Below, one piece after another: positions 7,407-16,144 of a stretch of DNA of 44,323 nt. A program made the translations under genes and the position numbers. The DNA lies in the NCBI GenBank assembly GCA_016235155.1, contig JACRLW010000074.1, forward strand, positions 15,544 to 59,866, given 5' to 3'. The DNA is from Planctomycetota bacterium (GTDB lineage Bacteria > Planctomycetota > UBA1135 > UBA2386). The notes beneath the pieces were generated by a model. That model was not told the DNA's origin, did not search any database, and saw only the letters and a list, made by a program, of their open reading frames with translations. Each line of letters opens with the position of its first letter. The stretch's first letter is position 1.

Positions 7407-9146
7407 TCACGCGGTCTTGTCGATCTTCCGCGCGACCCGCGCGCTCTCTTCCTGCTTGAGCATCAGCTTGCTGGGCTTGCCGATGCGGGTCTTGGGCAAC
7501 GGCTCGGTGCGGAACTCGATGTCGCGCGGCATCTCGACCTTGCTGAGGCGATCGACGAGGAATGCGCGGAGCGACTCGGCGTCGAGCGTCGCGCCGTCGC
7601 GCAGGCGCACGAAGGCCTTCGGCACCTGACCCTTCACGTCGTCGTCGACGCCGACCACGCAGGCCTCGGCGACGTCGGCGTGCGCGTAGATCGCTTCCTC
7701 GATCATGCGCGGGTAGACGTTGTAGCCGCCGCGGAAGATCACGTCCTTGATGCGGTCGACGACGAAGACGTAGCCGTCCTCGTCCATGCGCGCGACGTCG
7801 CCGGTGCGCAGCCAGCCGTCGAACAGCACGTGCGCGGACTCCTCGGGCTTCTGCCAGTAGCCGTCCATCAACTGGGGTCCTTGCACGCAGACCTCGCCCT
7901 GCTCGCCGAGCGGCACCGGCACGCGCGGGTCGTCGAGGCTGCGGATCTCGACCTTGGTGCCCGGCAGCGGGATGCCGATCGAACCTTCCTTGCCCGCGCC
8001 GTAGAGCGGGTTGCAGGTCGCGACCGGCGACGCCTCGCTCAGGCCGTACCCCTCGACGAGCTGGCAGCCGGTGAGCATCTCGAAGCGACGCTTCACCTCG
8101 ACGGGAAGCGGCGCTCCACCGGAGATGCAGAACTTCAGGCTCCGCAGGTCGAAGCGGTCGACGCGCTTGTGGTGGTTGATCGCGCCGTAGATCGCGGGAA
8201 CGCCCGGAAAGATCGTCGGCTTGAGGCGCACGCACGTCGCGAGCAGTTGCTCGAGATCGAAGCGCGGCAGCAGGATGATCTCCGAGCCGGTCGTCATCGC
8301 GATGTTCATGACCGCGGTCATCGCGAAGACGTGGCAGAGGGGCAGCACGCCGAGGAAGCGCTCGGCTCCGGTCGCGAGGGTCGGCATCAGCATGCGGACC
8401 TGGCTCGCGTTCGCCGCGATCGCACGGTGCGAGAGCACCGCGGCCTTCGGCACACCGGTCGTGCCGCCCGTGTACTGGAACAGCGCGGGCGACGCCGGGT
8501 CGATCGTCACGGGCTCGCAGCGGCCGTCGTTCGCCACGAGTCGCTCGAACGCGATCACGCTCGCGCTGCGCTCGACCCGCGCGAGATCGCGGTGCTTGAA
8601 GATCGGGAACAGCACGTTCTTCGGGAACGGCAACACGCCGGACATCCGGCACAGCACGACCTTCTTCAGGCGGCCGTCCTGGATCGCCGGCGCGACCTTG
8701 CTCCACAGCACGTCGACGTCGAGCGTCGCGAGGATCGTCGTGCCCGAGTCCTGGATCTGCCAGAGCACCTCTTCGCGCGCGTAGAGCGGGTTGAAGTTCA
8801 CGACCGTCGCGCCGGTCGCGAGCGCGGCGTAGTAGAGGACGACGTAGTAGGGCGTGTTCGGCAGGTAGAGCCCGAAGCGCGTGCCGGGACCGACGCCGAG
8901 CTCGCGCAGTCCCTTCGCCGCGCGATCGACGAGCGCCTCGACTTCCGCGTACGTCCAGGACTTGCCGAGGAACTCCAGGCAAGGGTGCGTCGCGAAGCGC
9001 GCGGCCGTCGCCTTGAAACGCGCCGGCAACGGCGTCGTGTCGATCGGCGCGTGCCAGTCGACGCCCGGCGGCTGGCTGTGGAGCCACGGCATCGCCGCGT
9101 CGTGCGCGGTCGCGTTGCTCGGGCTCGCTCCGGCGTCGTCGATCAT
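7407..9146 (-). CDS. Long-chain fatty-acid (or dicarboxylate) CoA ligase, AMP-forming
   Basis: 579 residues, the usual length for FadD/PimA-type ligases. Activates a carboxylic acid with ATP to an acyl-AMP and transfers it to CoA. The ATP-binding motif YTGGTTGVPK is at 225-234, with downstream motifs GYGLSEASP, LRTGDVA, DRIKDVIFRGGYNVYP and the C-terminal PKTRIGKPSK, whose Lys557 is the catalytic lysine position. ATG 9146 and the in-frame ATG 9092 are both possible; the second begins MPWLHSQPPGVDW, which resembles the usual start of this family, so the first 18 residues may not be translated. It is monocistronic or cotranscribed with the small gene downstream. The acid substrate cannot be fixed from sequence. 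Confidence 0.93.
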   Translation of the reverse strand: MIDDAGASPSNATAHDAAMPWLHSQPPGVDWHAPIDTTPLPARFKATAARFATHPCLEFLGKSWTYAEVEALVDRAAKGLRELGVGPGTRFGLYLPNTPYYVVLYYAALATGATVVNFNPLYAREEVLWQIQDSGTTILATLDVDVLWSKVAPAIQDGRLKKVVLCRMSGVLPFPKNVLFPIFKHRDLARVERSASVIAFERLVANDGRCEPVTIDPASPALFQYTGGTTGVPKAAVLSHRAIAANASQVRMLMPTLATGAERFLGVLPLCHVFAMTAVMNIAMTTGSEIILLPRFDLEQLLATCVRLKPTIFPGVPAIYGAINHHKRVDRFDLRSLKFCISGGAPLPVEVKRRFEMLTGCQLVEGYGLSEASPVATCNPLYGAGKEGSIGIPLPGTKVEIRSLDDPRVPVPLGEQGEVCVQGPQLMDGYWQKPEESAHVLFDGWLRTGDVARMDEDGYVFVVDRIKDVIFRGGYNVYPRMIEEAIYAHADVAEACVVGVDDDVKGQVPKAFVRLRDGATLDAESLRAFLVDRLSKVEMPRDIEFRTEPLPKTRIGKPSKLMLKQEESARVARKIDKTA

Positions 9147-9671
9147 CGCTTGCGGATCTCGGGTGCTGACCTGTTCTCGGCAGGACGGAGGACCGTTGCG
9201 AAGCGCGGTTCGCGTCCGTCCGTCGGAACGTCCGACGTGGACTCCCTAGTCGGACGCGGCGACGGGCAACCCGTTCGCCGCGCGCGAGCCTCCGCGGGCC
9301 ATGGCAGCGCGCCGAGGAACTCCGACGGGTGTGGTGGTGCGCCGTCGCGGCGCTCGTCCAACTCAGGGATTCGGCGACGGGCCCCTCGCCACGCGTCCTC
9401 GTGGTTTGCCGGCTCCGACCGGGTTCGTAGCATGCGGCCCCTCCGCGCCGGTGCGGACGAGGTCAGGAACGGACATGGTCCAGATCAAGGCGCGCTCGAG
9501 ACTCGACGAGTCTTTCGGGGACGAAGGCCGCGGAACGGCACGCACTGCGGATCTCGGGCGAACGGCGGGAGCGCGGCGTCGGCGACGTCCATCACTTCGC
9601 GGGATCGAGCCTGATCCCGCCGCTCCAGGCGACGGGTCTCCGCAACGAGTAGCGCGCTCCCGCTCGGCGTC
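9147..9671. other. 525-bp gap without a convincing gene, with an inverted repeat
   Basis: This lies between the divergent acyl-CoA ligase and FGGY kinase genes, so it should hold both promoters. Open frames here (e.g. 9301-9675 plus) have arginine/serine-rich, non-domain compositions and no credible ribosome site. A perfect 8-bp hairpin (GCGGGATC, 6-nt loop, GATCCCGC) is at 9599-9620, 52 bp before the kinase start. CGGGCAACCCG near 9260 is a smaller inverted repeat. No known riboswitch is recognised. Confidence 0.6.
9599..9620. promoter_or_regulatory. Perfect 8-bp inverted repeat upstream of kinase/racemase operon
   Basis: GCGGGATC (9599-9606) and GATCCCGC (9613-9620) frame a 6-nt spacer. 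The position, 52 bp before the ATG of the FGGY kinase, fits a regulator operator or a leader hairpin. The sequence alone does not decide which. Confidence 0.3.
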
Positions 9672-11057
9672 ATGAACGCAGAGGTTCACGACGCCGTGCT
9701 CGCCCTCGACCTCGGCACGAGCAGCGCAAAGGCGGTGCTCGTCGGGCGCGACGGCCGCACGCTCGCGCGCGCGGAGAAGGCGATCGAGACCTTCCGGCCC
9801 GCGCCTGAGATCGCGGAGCAGGACGCCGATGCGGCGCTCCAAGCGGCGCGGACCGCGGTCGCGGAACTCTCCGGCGCGTGCGGTGGACGGCCGCGCGCCC
9901 TGGCACTCGCTTGCGCGATGCACGGGGTGCTGCCGATCGACGCGCTCGGCCGGCCGCTGGCACGGCTCCGCACCTGGGCCGACGCCCGCGGCGACGACGT
10001 CGCGCGCGAACTGCGCGCGAGCGACGCGTGGCGCGCGCTGCAGGAGCGCACCGGCACGCCGGTGCACGCCTCGTCGCCGCTCTGCAAGCTCGCTGCGTGG
10101 CGACGCGAGGATCAAGCACTGTTCGCACGCGCGGCGGCGTTCGTCTCGCTCAAGGAGTTGCTGCTGCGCCGCGTCTGCGACGCGAACGTCGTCGACGTGT
10201 CGCTCGCGAGCGCGACCGGCCTGATGGACCTTCGCACCCGCGATTGGGACGAAGCCGCACTCGCGGTCGCCGGCGTGACGCGCGGCCACCTCTCGCGCGT
10301 CGTCGGAACGCGGCAGTTGGTCAGCTCGTGGCGGACGGGTGCCGCGGAGTCGTTCGGTCTCGATCCGCGCACGCCGGTCGTCGTCGGCGCGTCCGACGGC
10401 TGCCTCGCCAACCTCGGGCTCGACGCGATCCGCCCGGGCCTCGCCGCCGCGAGCCTCGGCACGAGCGCCGCGCTGCGCGCCGCGGTCACGCGCCCCGGCA
10501 TGCCGGCGGACAGCGGGCTGTTCTGCTACGCGCTCGACGACGGCATCTGGATCGCCGGCGGAGCGACCAACGCCGCGGGGAACCTCCTCGAGTGGCTCGC
10601 CGACCGGTTCTACTTCGATCAGCTGCGACACCGCCGCATCGACGTGATGCTCGACGACGCGGGTCGTTCGGACGAGGGCGCGAACGGCGTGCGCTGCACC
10701 GCCGCGTTCGCCGGCACGCGTTTCCCCGACTACGACGCCCGGCCGCGCGGTGCGTTCACCGGCTTGTCGTTCGCGCACGGCCGGGCCGATCTCGTGCGCG
10801 CCGCGCTCGAGTCGATCGCCGACGGGATCGCGGCGATCGCCGCCGCGCTGCGCGCGCAGGGGATGACGTGCGAGCGCATCCGCATCGGCGGAGGGCTCGC
10901 GCGCGCGCCGCTCGTCCGTCACGTCCTCGCTTCGCGCCTCGGCGCGGCGCTCGAACCGGTCGGCGACGACGCCCGCGATGCCACGGCGCTGGGCGCGGCG
11001 ACGCTCGCGTTTGCCGCGCTCGACGGCGCTCCGTTGCGCGTGGAAGGCCGCGCATGA
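9672..11057 (+). CDS. FGGY-family carbohydrate kinase, gluconokinase-like
   Basis: 461 residues. Phosphorylates a sugar or sugar acid with ATP. The N-terminal FGGY motif LALDLGTSSAK (residues 10-20) and the catalytic-base region VVGASDGCLANLG (Asp about 242) are clear, as is the C-terminal IRIGGGLARAPLVRHVLASRL. The segment MHGVLPIDALGRPL followed by TWADAR is typical of gluconokinase-like members. The stop overlaps the start of the LarA-like gene (ATGA), so the two act together. The substrate is probably a sugar acid such as gluconate, but other FGGY substrates are not excluded. Confidence 0.85.
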   Translation: MNAEVHDAVLALDLGTSSAKAVLVGRDGRTLARAEKAIETFRPAPEIAEQDADAALQAARTAVAELSGACGGRPRALALACAMHGVLPIDALGRPLARLRTWADARGDDVARELRASDAWRALQERTGTPVHASSPLCKLAAWRREDQALFARAAAFVSLKELLLRRVCDANVVDVSLASATGLMDLRTRDWDEAALAVAGVTRGHLSRVVGTRQLVSSWRTGAAESFGLDPRTPVVVGASDGCLANLGLDAIRPGLAAASLGTSAALRAAVTRPGMPADSGLFCYALDDGIWIAGGATNAAGNLLEWLADRFYFDQLRHRRIDVMLDDAGRSDEGANGVRCTAAFAGTRFPDYDARPRGAFTGLSFAHGRADLVRAALESIADGIAAIAAALRAQGMTCERIRIGGGLARAPLVRHVLASRLGAALEPVGDDARDATALGAATLAFAALDGAPLRVEGRA

Positions 11058-12286
11058 CGATCGCCGCCCTCGATCCCGCGCAGATCGCCGCCGCCGTGCG
11101 AACCACGCTCGACGCCTGGGACGTCGACGGCAGGCGGGTCGTCGTGCTCGTGCCGGACAAGACGCGCACGTGTCCGCTCGACCTGGTCTTCCCGCTGGTG
11201 CGCGACGCGCTCGCGCCGCGCGTCGCCGCGCTGAAGGTCGTGATCGCACTCGGCACGCACGAACCGCTCGACCTCCACGCGGCGCGAGCGCACCTCGGTC
11301 TGCACGCGCCCTCGCCTCACGATGCGAAGCTCTTGGTGGTCAACCACGCGTGGCGGGATCCGTCGGCACTCGTCGAGATCGCGCGCCTGACCGCGCGCGA
11401 GGTCGAAGCGATCAGCGAAGGACGGCTGTCGCTCGATGTCCCGCTGACGATCAACCGCGCGGTCGCGGACGCCGAGCGCGTCCTGATCCTCGGCCCGGTC
11501 TTCCCGCACGAAGTCGCCGGCTACTCCGGCGGCAACAAGTACCTGTTCCCGGGCGTGTCGGGGAAACCGATCATCGACTTCTTCCACTGGCTCGGTGCCC
11601 TGATCACCAACCGCGCGATCATCGGCAGGAAGCACACGCCGGTCCGCGCCGTGCTCGACCGCGCTGCGTCGCACGTGCAGGCCGACAAGCGTGCCCTGTG
11701 CATGGTCGTGAGGCCGCAGGACAAGGCGCTGGTCGGGATCTTCGGCGGCACGCCCGAGCACGCGTGGTCATGTGCCGCCGATCTCTCCGCGCAGGTGCAC
11801 GTGCGCTGGTGTGACCGCGTCTTCCACACGGTGCTCTCGCGCTGTCCGCCGATGTACCCCGACCTCTGGACCGGCGGGAAGTGCATGTACAAGCTCGAAC
11901 CGGTCGTCGCCGACGGCGGTGAGCTGATCATCCTTGCACCGCACATCCGTGAGGTCTCCCGCGTGCACGGTCAGGTGCTCGAGCGCGTGGGCTACCACGT
12001 CCGCGACTGGTTCGTCACGCAGTGGGAGCGCTTCCGGCAAGAGCCCTGGGGCGTGCTCGCTCACAGCACGCACGTGAAGGGCGACGGCACGTTCGTCGAC
12101 GGCGTCGAGCGCCCGCGCATCAAGGTCACGCTCGCGACCGGCATCCCGCGCGCGACATGCGAGCGCATCGCGCTCGGCTGGCGCGATCCGGCGTCGATCG
12201 ACGCCAAGGACTTCGTGGACCGCGAGAGCGAGGGCGTGCTGTACGTGCAACAGGCGGGGGAGACTCTCCATCGCCTGCGGGACTGA
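11054..12286 (+). CDS. LarA-like nickel-pincer racemase/epimerase (DUF2088)
   Basis: 410 residues. The LarA landmarks are at matching spacings: Asp35 and Arg38 (VPDKTR), His69 (GTHE), His152 (FPHEVAGYSGG), Lys162 (GGNKYLFPG, the position that carries the nickel-pincer cofactor in lactate racemase) and His178. Spacings 152-162-178 equal those of characterised LarA (174-184-200). The family interconverts 2-hydroxyacid stereoisomers, and characterised homologs act on substrates beyond lactate. Fusion of reading with a gluconokinase-type kinase by ATGA overlap suggests an aldonic acid epimerase feeding the kinase (inference). LarB, LarC and LarE for cofactor synthesis are not in the window and must be elsewhere. 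Confidence 0.88.
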   Translation: MTIAALDPAQIAAAVRTTLDAWDVDGRRVVVLVPDKTRTCPLDLVFPLVRDALAPRVAALKVVIALGTHEPLDLHAARAHLGLHAPSPHDAKLLVVNHAWRDPSALVEIARLTAREVEAISEGRLSLDVPLTINRAVADAERVLILGPVFPHEVAGYSGGNKYLFPGVSGKPIIDFFHWLGALITNRAIIGRKHTPVRAVLDRAASHVQADKRALCMVVRPQDKALVGIFGGTPEHAWSCAADLSAQVHVRWCDRVFHTVLSRCPPMYPDLWTGGKCMYKLEPVVADGGELIILAPHIREVSRVHGQVLERVGYHVRDWFVTQWERFRQEPWGVLAHSTHVKGDGTFVDGVERPRIKVTLATGIPRATCERIALGWRDPASIDAKDFVDRESEGVLYVQQAGETLHRLRD

Positions 12287-12293
12287 CCGCGGC

Positions 12294-12869
12294 TCACCAG
12301 GTCCAGCCGTAGCCGATCCACAGCCGCGCGTCGTTCTGGCTGGGGTTGCGGTCGTTCTCGCGGCCGAGCGCGTTCGAGAAGTGATGGAAGGTGACGCCGC
12401 AGAGGACCTGCTGGTAGCCGCCGGTGAAGTCGAAGAAGAGACTGCAGCCGGAGAAGTCGTGGGCGTAGAAGCGACCGCCGGACTCGAACTCGCCCGCGAT
12501 GCGGTCGTTGCCCTCGTTGCGGAACCACGTCGCGTTCAACGTGCTGCGGAAGGCGAACCAATCCGAGAGGAACCAGAAGTTGCTGAGCCCGACGCCGAAG
12601 TTGTCCACCTCGCTGTTGCCGTCCCAGAAGATCGCGCGCTGGAGGATCGGGATGCCGTACTGCGTGTGCACGACCGCGAGCCGATCGCCGTCCTTGCGGC
12701 CCGCGCCGCGTGTCTCGCGCGAGGGCGTCTCCTGTGCGCTCGCGAACGACGGCGGCGGCTGGTGCGCCGCGCGCAACGACGAAGCGGCGGGCGGCACCTG
12801 GCACGCGGACAGCGCGAGGAGGAACGACACGGCGAAGATCGGCGGTCGGGGGCGGCGCGGTCCACGCAT
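12294..12869 (-). CDS. PagL-like lipid A 3-O-deacylase (acyloxyacyl hydrolase) lipoprotein
   Basis: 191 residues from ATG 12869, chosen because a TATGGT box lies 9 nt before it and a lipoprotein signal follows (SFLLALSAC, lipobox Cys23); the longer frame to 12947 would bury this signal. The C-terminal half matches PagL outer-membrane barrels: NFGVGLSNFWFLSDWFAFR, a run of alternating aromatic strands, and the active-site strand TFHHFSNALG with His163 and Ser165, followed by NDRNPSQND. The family removes the 3-O acyl chain of lipid A in the outer membrane. A lipobox plus a roughly 40-residue linker before the barrel is unusual for this family. It implies an LPS-bearing outer membrane. Convergent with the racemase gene. 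Confidence 0.75.
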   Translation of the reverse strand: MRGPRRPRPPIFAVSFLLALSACQVPPAASSLRAAHQPPPSFASAQETPSRETRGAGRKDGDRLAVVHTQYGIPILQRAIFWDGNSEVDNFGVGLSNFWFLSDWFAFRSTLNATWFRNEGNDRIAGEFESGGRFYAHDFSGCSLFFDFTGGYQQVLCGVTFHHFSNALGRENDRNPSQNDARLWIGYGWTW

Positions 12870-12878
12870 GGGCGGGGC

Positions 12879-12884
12879 ACCATA
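12879..12884 (-). promoter_or_regulatory. Candidate -10 hexamer TATGGT
   Basis: Minus-strand TATGGT is 9 nt before ATG 12869 of the PagL-like gene, in the divergent intergenic region shared with the beta-propeller gene. That gene has the weaker TAGCAG at 12934-12939, 6 nt before its ATG. Confidence 0.33.
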
Positions 12885-12945
12885 GCGAGCGCGTCGCGCG
12901 CGGCCAGCGACTCGCACCGTGCGGGCGACGCCGTAGCAGCACGCC

Positions 12946-14046
12946 ATGCATGGGCGTCTGGCGCAGCTTGCGGTCTTCTCCTTCGTCGCGGCGCTTCCCG
13001 GTCAGGAACTCGCGTCCACACCGGGTCCGGGAACGGGTCCGACGCTCGTCGTCCTGAACAAGTCCGCGGCGTCGGCGTCCCTGCTCGATCCGGTCAGCGG
13101 CGAGGAGCGGGCTCGGATCGCGGTGGGCGAGGGGCCGCACGAAGCGGCGACCTCACCCGACGGCCGCACGGTCGTGGTCTGCGACTATGGCGCGCAGAAG
13201 CCGGGCAACACGCTGACGGTGATCGACCTGCGCGCGGCGAAGGTCGTGCGCACCATCGAGCTCGCGCGCACCGTGGAGCGCGACGGCGAGGCCGCGACCG
13301 AACGCTACCTGCGGCCGCACGGCGTGCAGTTCCTTCCCGACGGCAAGCACGTGGTCGTGACGAGCGAGATGCAGCGCAAGCTGATCGTCGTCGACGTGGA
13401 GAACGGCGTCGTCGAGCGCGCGATCGACACCGATGCGCGCGCTTCGCACATGGTCGCGCTCGCGGTCGACGGCAAGCGCGCGTTCGTCGCGAACATCGGG
13501 AGCGGAAGCGTCAGCGTGATCGATCTCGAGAAGGACGCGCTGCTCGCGGTCGTCGAGACCGGCCGCGGCTCGGAGGGCATCGCCGTGCGCCCGGCGTCGG
13601 GCGAGGTCTGGGTGACCAACCGCGAGGCGGACACGCTGAGCGTCGTCGATCCCGAGAAGCTCGTCGAACTCGCCGAACTCGCGTGCGGCGCGTTCCCGAT
13701 CCGCGTCGCGTTCACGCCCGACGGCCGCCACGCGCTGGTCTCGTGCGCGCGAGCCGGCACGCTCGAGGTCTGGGACGCGAGCGAGCGCAAGCGCGTCCGC
13801 GAGATCGCGATGGACAGCGCGCCGACGGACGAGGCCAAGGGCGACCGCATCTTCGCGGGTGAGTTCGCGGACAGCCCGGTGCCGGTGGGCGTGCTCGTCG
13901 AACCGACTGGTCGCAGCGCCTTCGTCGCGAACACGCAGGCCGACGTCGTCACGGTGATCGATCTCGGGACGTGGGCGATCGCGCGGCGTCTGAAAGCCGG
14001 GCCCGAGCCCGACGGGATGGCTTGGGTTCCCGCAGCGGCGAAATGA
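12946..14046 (+). CDS. Secreted YVTN-type beta-propeller protein
   Basis: 366 residues. A short hydrophobic N-terminus (LAQLAVFSFVAALPGQ) acts as signal peptide. The rest is a seven-blade-type propeller with repeated blades of about 45 residues showing the SPDGRTVVV / FLPDGKHVVVTSE / AVDGKRAFVANIGSGSVSVIDL / GEVWVTNREADTLSVVDPE / TPDGRHALVSC / TGRSAFVANTQADVVTVIDL pattern typical of YVTN repeats. Such propellers are exported binding scaffolds, some linked to cytochromes or surface layers; no heme motif (CxxCH) is present here. Divergent from the PagL-like gene with 76 bp between the starts. Confidence 0.85.
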   Translation: MHGRLAQLAVFSFVAALPGQELASTPGPGTGPTLVVLNKSAASASLLDPVSGEERARIAVGEGPHEAATSPDGRTVVVCDYGAQKPGNTLTVIDLRAAKVVRTIELARTVERDGEAATERYLRPHGVQFLPDGKHVVVTSEMQRKLIVVDVENGVVERAIDTDARASHMVALAVDGKRAFVANIGSGSVSVIDLEKDALLAVVETGRGSEGIAVRPASGEVWVTNREADTLSVVDPEKLVELAELACGAFPIRVAFTPDGRHALVSCARAGTLEVWDASERKRVREIAMDSAPTDEAKGDRIFAGEFADSPVPVGVLVEPTGRSAFVANTQADVVTVIDLGTWAIARRLKAGPEPDGMAWVPAAAK

Positions 14047-14109
14047 GAAGTCCTCCGGCATGATGCGCGCGGCCCGGCCAAGGGCCCGCCCGTCCCGAGG
14101 TCTTCGTCC

Positions 14110-15633
14110 ATGCCGAACCGCTCGCGCGTCGTCTCGTCCGTCGCTCGCGTTGCATTGCTCGCACTCCTCGCATCCGCCGCATCGCTCGCCGCGCAGGCGC
14201 CGGCGCGCTGGCATGGCGTGCCCTACACGCTGCCGGCGGGATGGACGACCAGGCTCAGCGACGACGTGTTGCTGCTGGTTCCGCCGGATGCGCGCGATGG
14301 CGACGGCGAGACCTACGGCTTCCTGTTCGACGGCGAGCTGAAGGACGTCGCCGGCGAGGCACTCGGCGAGGCGATCACGGCGGCGGCCGAGTCGCTGCTC
14401 GAGGGGTCGACTCAGAAGAGCGATCTGAGCGGCAAGGTCGGAGCGCTCGACGGTCGCACGATCCGCTACGTGCTCGCCCGCGACGGCGAGACGGCGCGCG
14501 AACTGCGCTTCGTCGTCTTCTTGGCGGAAGGCGGCGTCGCGTCGCTGTTCTTCATCGCGTCCAGTGATCGCCTGGATGTGCGACGCCCGATGCTCGCGGC
14601 GATCGTCGATTCGTTGGGAAGGACCGAAGTCCAGAAACCGAAACGCAAGCCGTTCGGGCTCGGCAAGCAAGGCGAAGGCGACGGCGCCGGACCAGGCGAA
14701 GAACCAGCGAAGCCCAAGCGCGGCAACCCGCTGCTGCACGGCAAGGACCGCGCCGCAGGTGAGTCCGACGAGAGCGCGGATACCGCGGAGACCGACGCCG
14801 TCCGCCTGCAGGGCGGCAAGGAACAGATCTGGTGCGGGATCGCCATCGACCTGCCCGCTGATTGGCGCACGCAGCCCGGCGAGCAGGACGCGCTGCTCCT
14901 GCTGCCGCCGGACTTCGGCCAGAGCGGCGTGCTCGACGAGGTCTACGCGCTCTGCGGCGACGGCTCGTTGAAGTCGCTCGACGCGGCGGACGTCGTCGAA
15001 CAACTGCAGGGTGCGCTGAACCAGATCCAACCCGGACTCACCCCGCGCGGCACGGCGCGCGCGGCGAAGTTCGGCGCGCTCGCGGGGAAGGAGTTCGTCT
15101 TCGGCGGCGCGACGCCGGACGGCCAGGACGTCGAGGCGCGCGTCTTCGCGTTCCCCACGCCCGGCGGGATCCGCGCCCTGCTCGGACTCGGCTTCCCGGG
15201 CAAGCTCACGGCGCGCGCGCGCGTGGTCACGTCGATGTTGGGATCGCTCCGCACGCAGAGAGGTGCGGCCGGCCAGGAGACCGGGGGTGCTGCCGCAGCG
15301 CAGGCTCTCGCCGGGCAGTGGGTCTACTTCAGCAGCTTCACCGCGAACAACGGCGGCGGCAGCTCGAACCAGGCGGTCGTCACGCTGCGCGCGGACGGGA
15401 CCTACGACTACAACGCCGAGAACTGCAGCACGAACCCCTTCGGTGCGGCATGGGGCGACGCCCGTTCGACCGGGACCTTCGTCGTACGCGGCGACGCGAT
15501 CGTGTTCACGCCGCGCGGCGAGGAACCCGTGAGCTACCGGCTCGAGAAGCGCAACCATCCGAAGAACAACGACCCGATGATCGTGCTCGACGGCAAGGCC
15601 TTCGTGACCGCGACGCAGCGCCGGCCCTGGTGA
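14110..15633 (+). CDS. Secreted protein with two homologous repeats and a beta-barrel-like C-terminal domain
   Basis: 507 residues with a clear signal peptide (VALLALLASAASLAAQ, cleavage near 29). Residues 34-175 and about 236-385 are diverged copies of one module: WHGVPYTLPAGW...LLLVPPD against WCGIAIDLPADW...LLLLPPD, each ending in a helix with VDSLGR or MLGSLR. A lysine/proline/glycine-rich linker joins them. The last ~100 residues (QWVYFSSFTANNGGG, VTLRADGTYDY, GTFVVRGDAIVFTPRG) look like a small lipocalin-like barrel. No catalytic motif is visible and the family is not recognised. It is 63 bp downstream of the propeller gene and probably in the same transcript. Confidence 0.75.
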   Translation: MPNRSRVVSSVARVALLALLASAASLAAQAPARWHGVPYTLPAGWTTRLSDDVLLLVPPDARDGDGETYGFLFDGELKDVAGEALGEAITAAAESLLEGSTQKSDLSGKVGALDGRTIRYVLARDGETARELRFVVFLAEGGVASLFFIASSDRLDVRRPMLAAIVDSLGRTEVQKPKRKPFGLGKQGEGDGAGPGEEPAKPKRGNPLLHGKDRAAGESDESADTAETDAVRLQGGKEQIWCGIAIDLPADWRTQPGEQDALLLLPPDFGQSGVLDEVYALCGDGSLKSLDAADVVEQLQGALNQIQPGLTPRGTARAAKFGALAGKEFVFGGATPDGQDVEARVFAFPTPGGIRALLGLGFPGKLTARARVVTSMLGSLRTQRGAAGQETGGAAAAQALAGQWVYFSSFTANNGGGSSNQAVVTLRADGTYDYNAENCSTNPFGAAWGDARSTGTFVVRGDAIVFTPRGEEPVSYRLEKRNHPKNNDPMIVLDGKAFVTATQRRPW

Positions 15634-15689
15634 GACGCCTCTCGCCGCCGCCGCGAAACAACCACCCGCCTCCGCGCTTCCACCGCCCC

Positions 15690-16136
15690 ATGACCACCAT
15701 CTCCGCGTTCATGACCGGCGACCATCGCGCCTGCGATGCGCAGCTCGCCGACCTCGAGAGCCACGTCGAAGCCTCGCGATGGCCGCAGGCCAGGACGGCG
15801 TGGGCGGCGTTCGGCGCGGCGATGCGCTGTCACTTCCGCCGGGAGGAGGAGATCCTCTTTTTGGCCTTCGAGCGCGCCACCGGCGGGGGCGGCGGACCGA
15901 CCTACGTGATGCGCATGGAACACGAGCAGATGCGCGCGGCGTTCGGCCAGCTCGACGTCGCCGTGCGCGCCGAGGACAAGAAGCGCGTGCTCGCGCTCTC
16001 CGAGTCGCTGATGGTGCTGATCCAGCAGCACAACATGAAAGAGGAGCAGATCCTCTATCCGATGGCGGAGCAGTTGGTGGAGGACGGCGACCGCGTGGTC
16101 GGCGAGATGCAGGCGCTGCGCCCCGAGTCGAGTTGA
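15690..16136 (+). CDS. Hemerythrin-like (HHE) di-iron protein
   Basis: 148 residues, one four-helix hemerythrin domain. Candidate iron ligands are in the expected order: His12 (DHRACD), His48 with Glu52 (CHFRREEEIL), His78 (MEHEQM) and His114 with Glu118 (QQHNMKEEQILYP). The family binds O2, NO or handles iron damage. It is followed after 8 bp by a DUF2249 gene and then by a membrane protein related to NnrS or oxidase subunit I; this trio points to nitric-oxide or oxygen-linked chemistry, as in denitrification gene sets, but no reductase is present in the window. Confidence 0.9.
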   Translation: MTTISAFMTGDHRACDAQLADLESHVEASRWPQARTAWAAFGAAMRCHFRREEEILFLAFERATGGGGGPTYVMRMEHEQMRAAFGQLDVAVRAEDKKRVLALSESLMVLIQQHNMKEEQILYPMAEQLVEDGDRVVGEMQALRPESS

Positions 16137-16144
16137 CGGCGGCG

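Noticed and set aside
9301..9675. 124-codon plus-strand frame in the gap before the kinase gene
   Set aside because: Low-complexity Arg/Gly/Ser composition, no ribosome site, and overlaps the kinase start; treated as non-coding.
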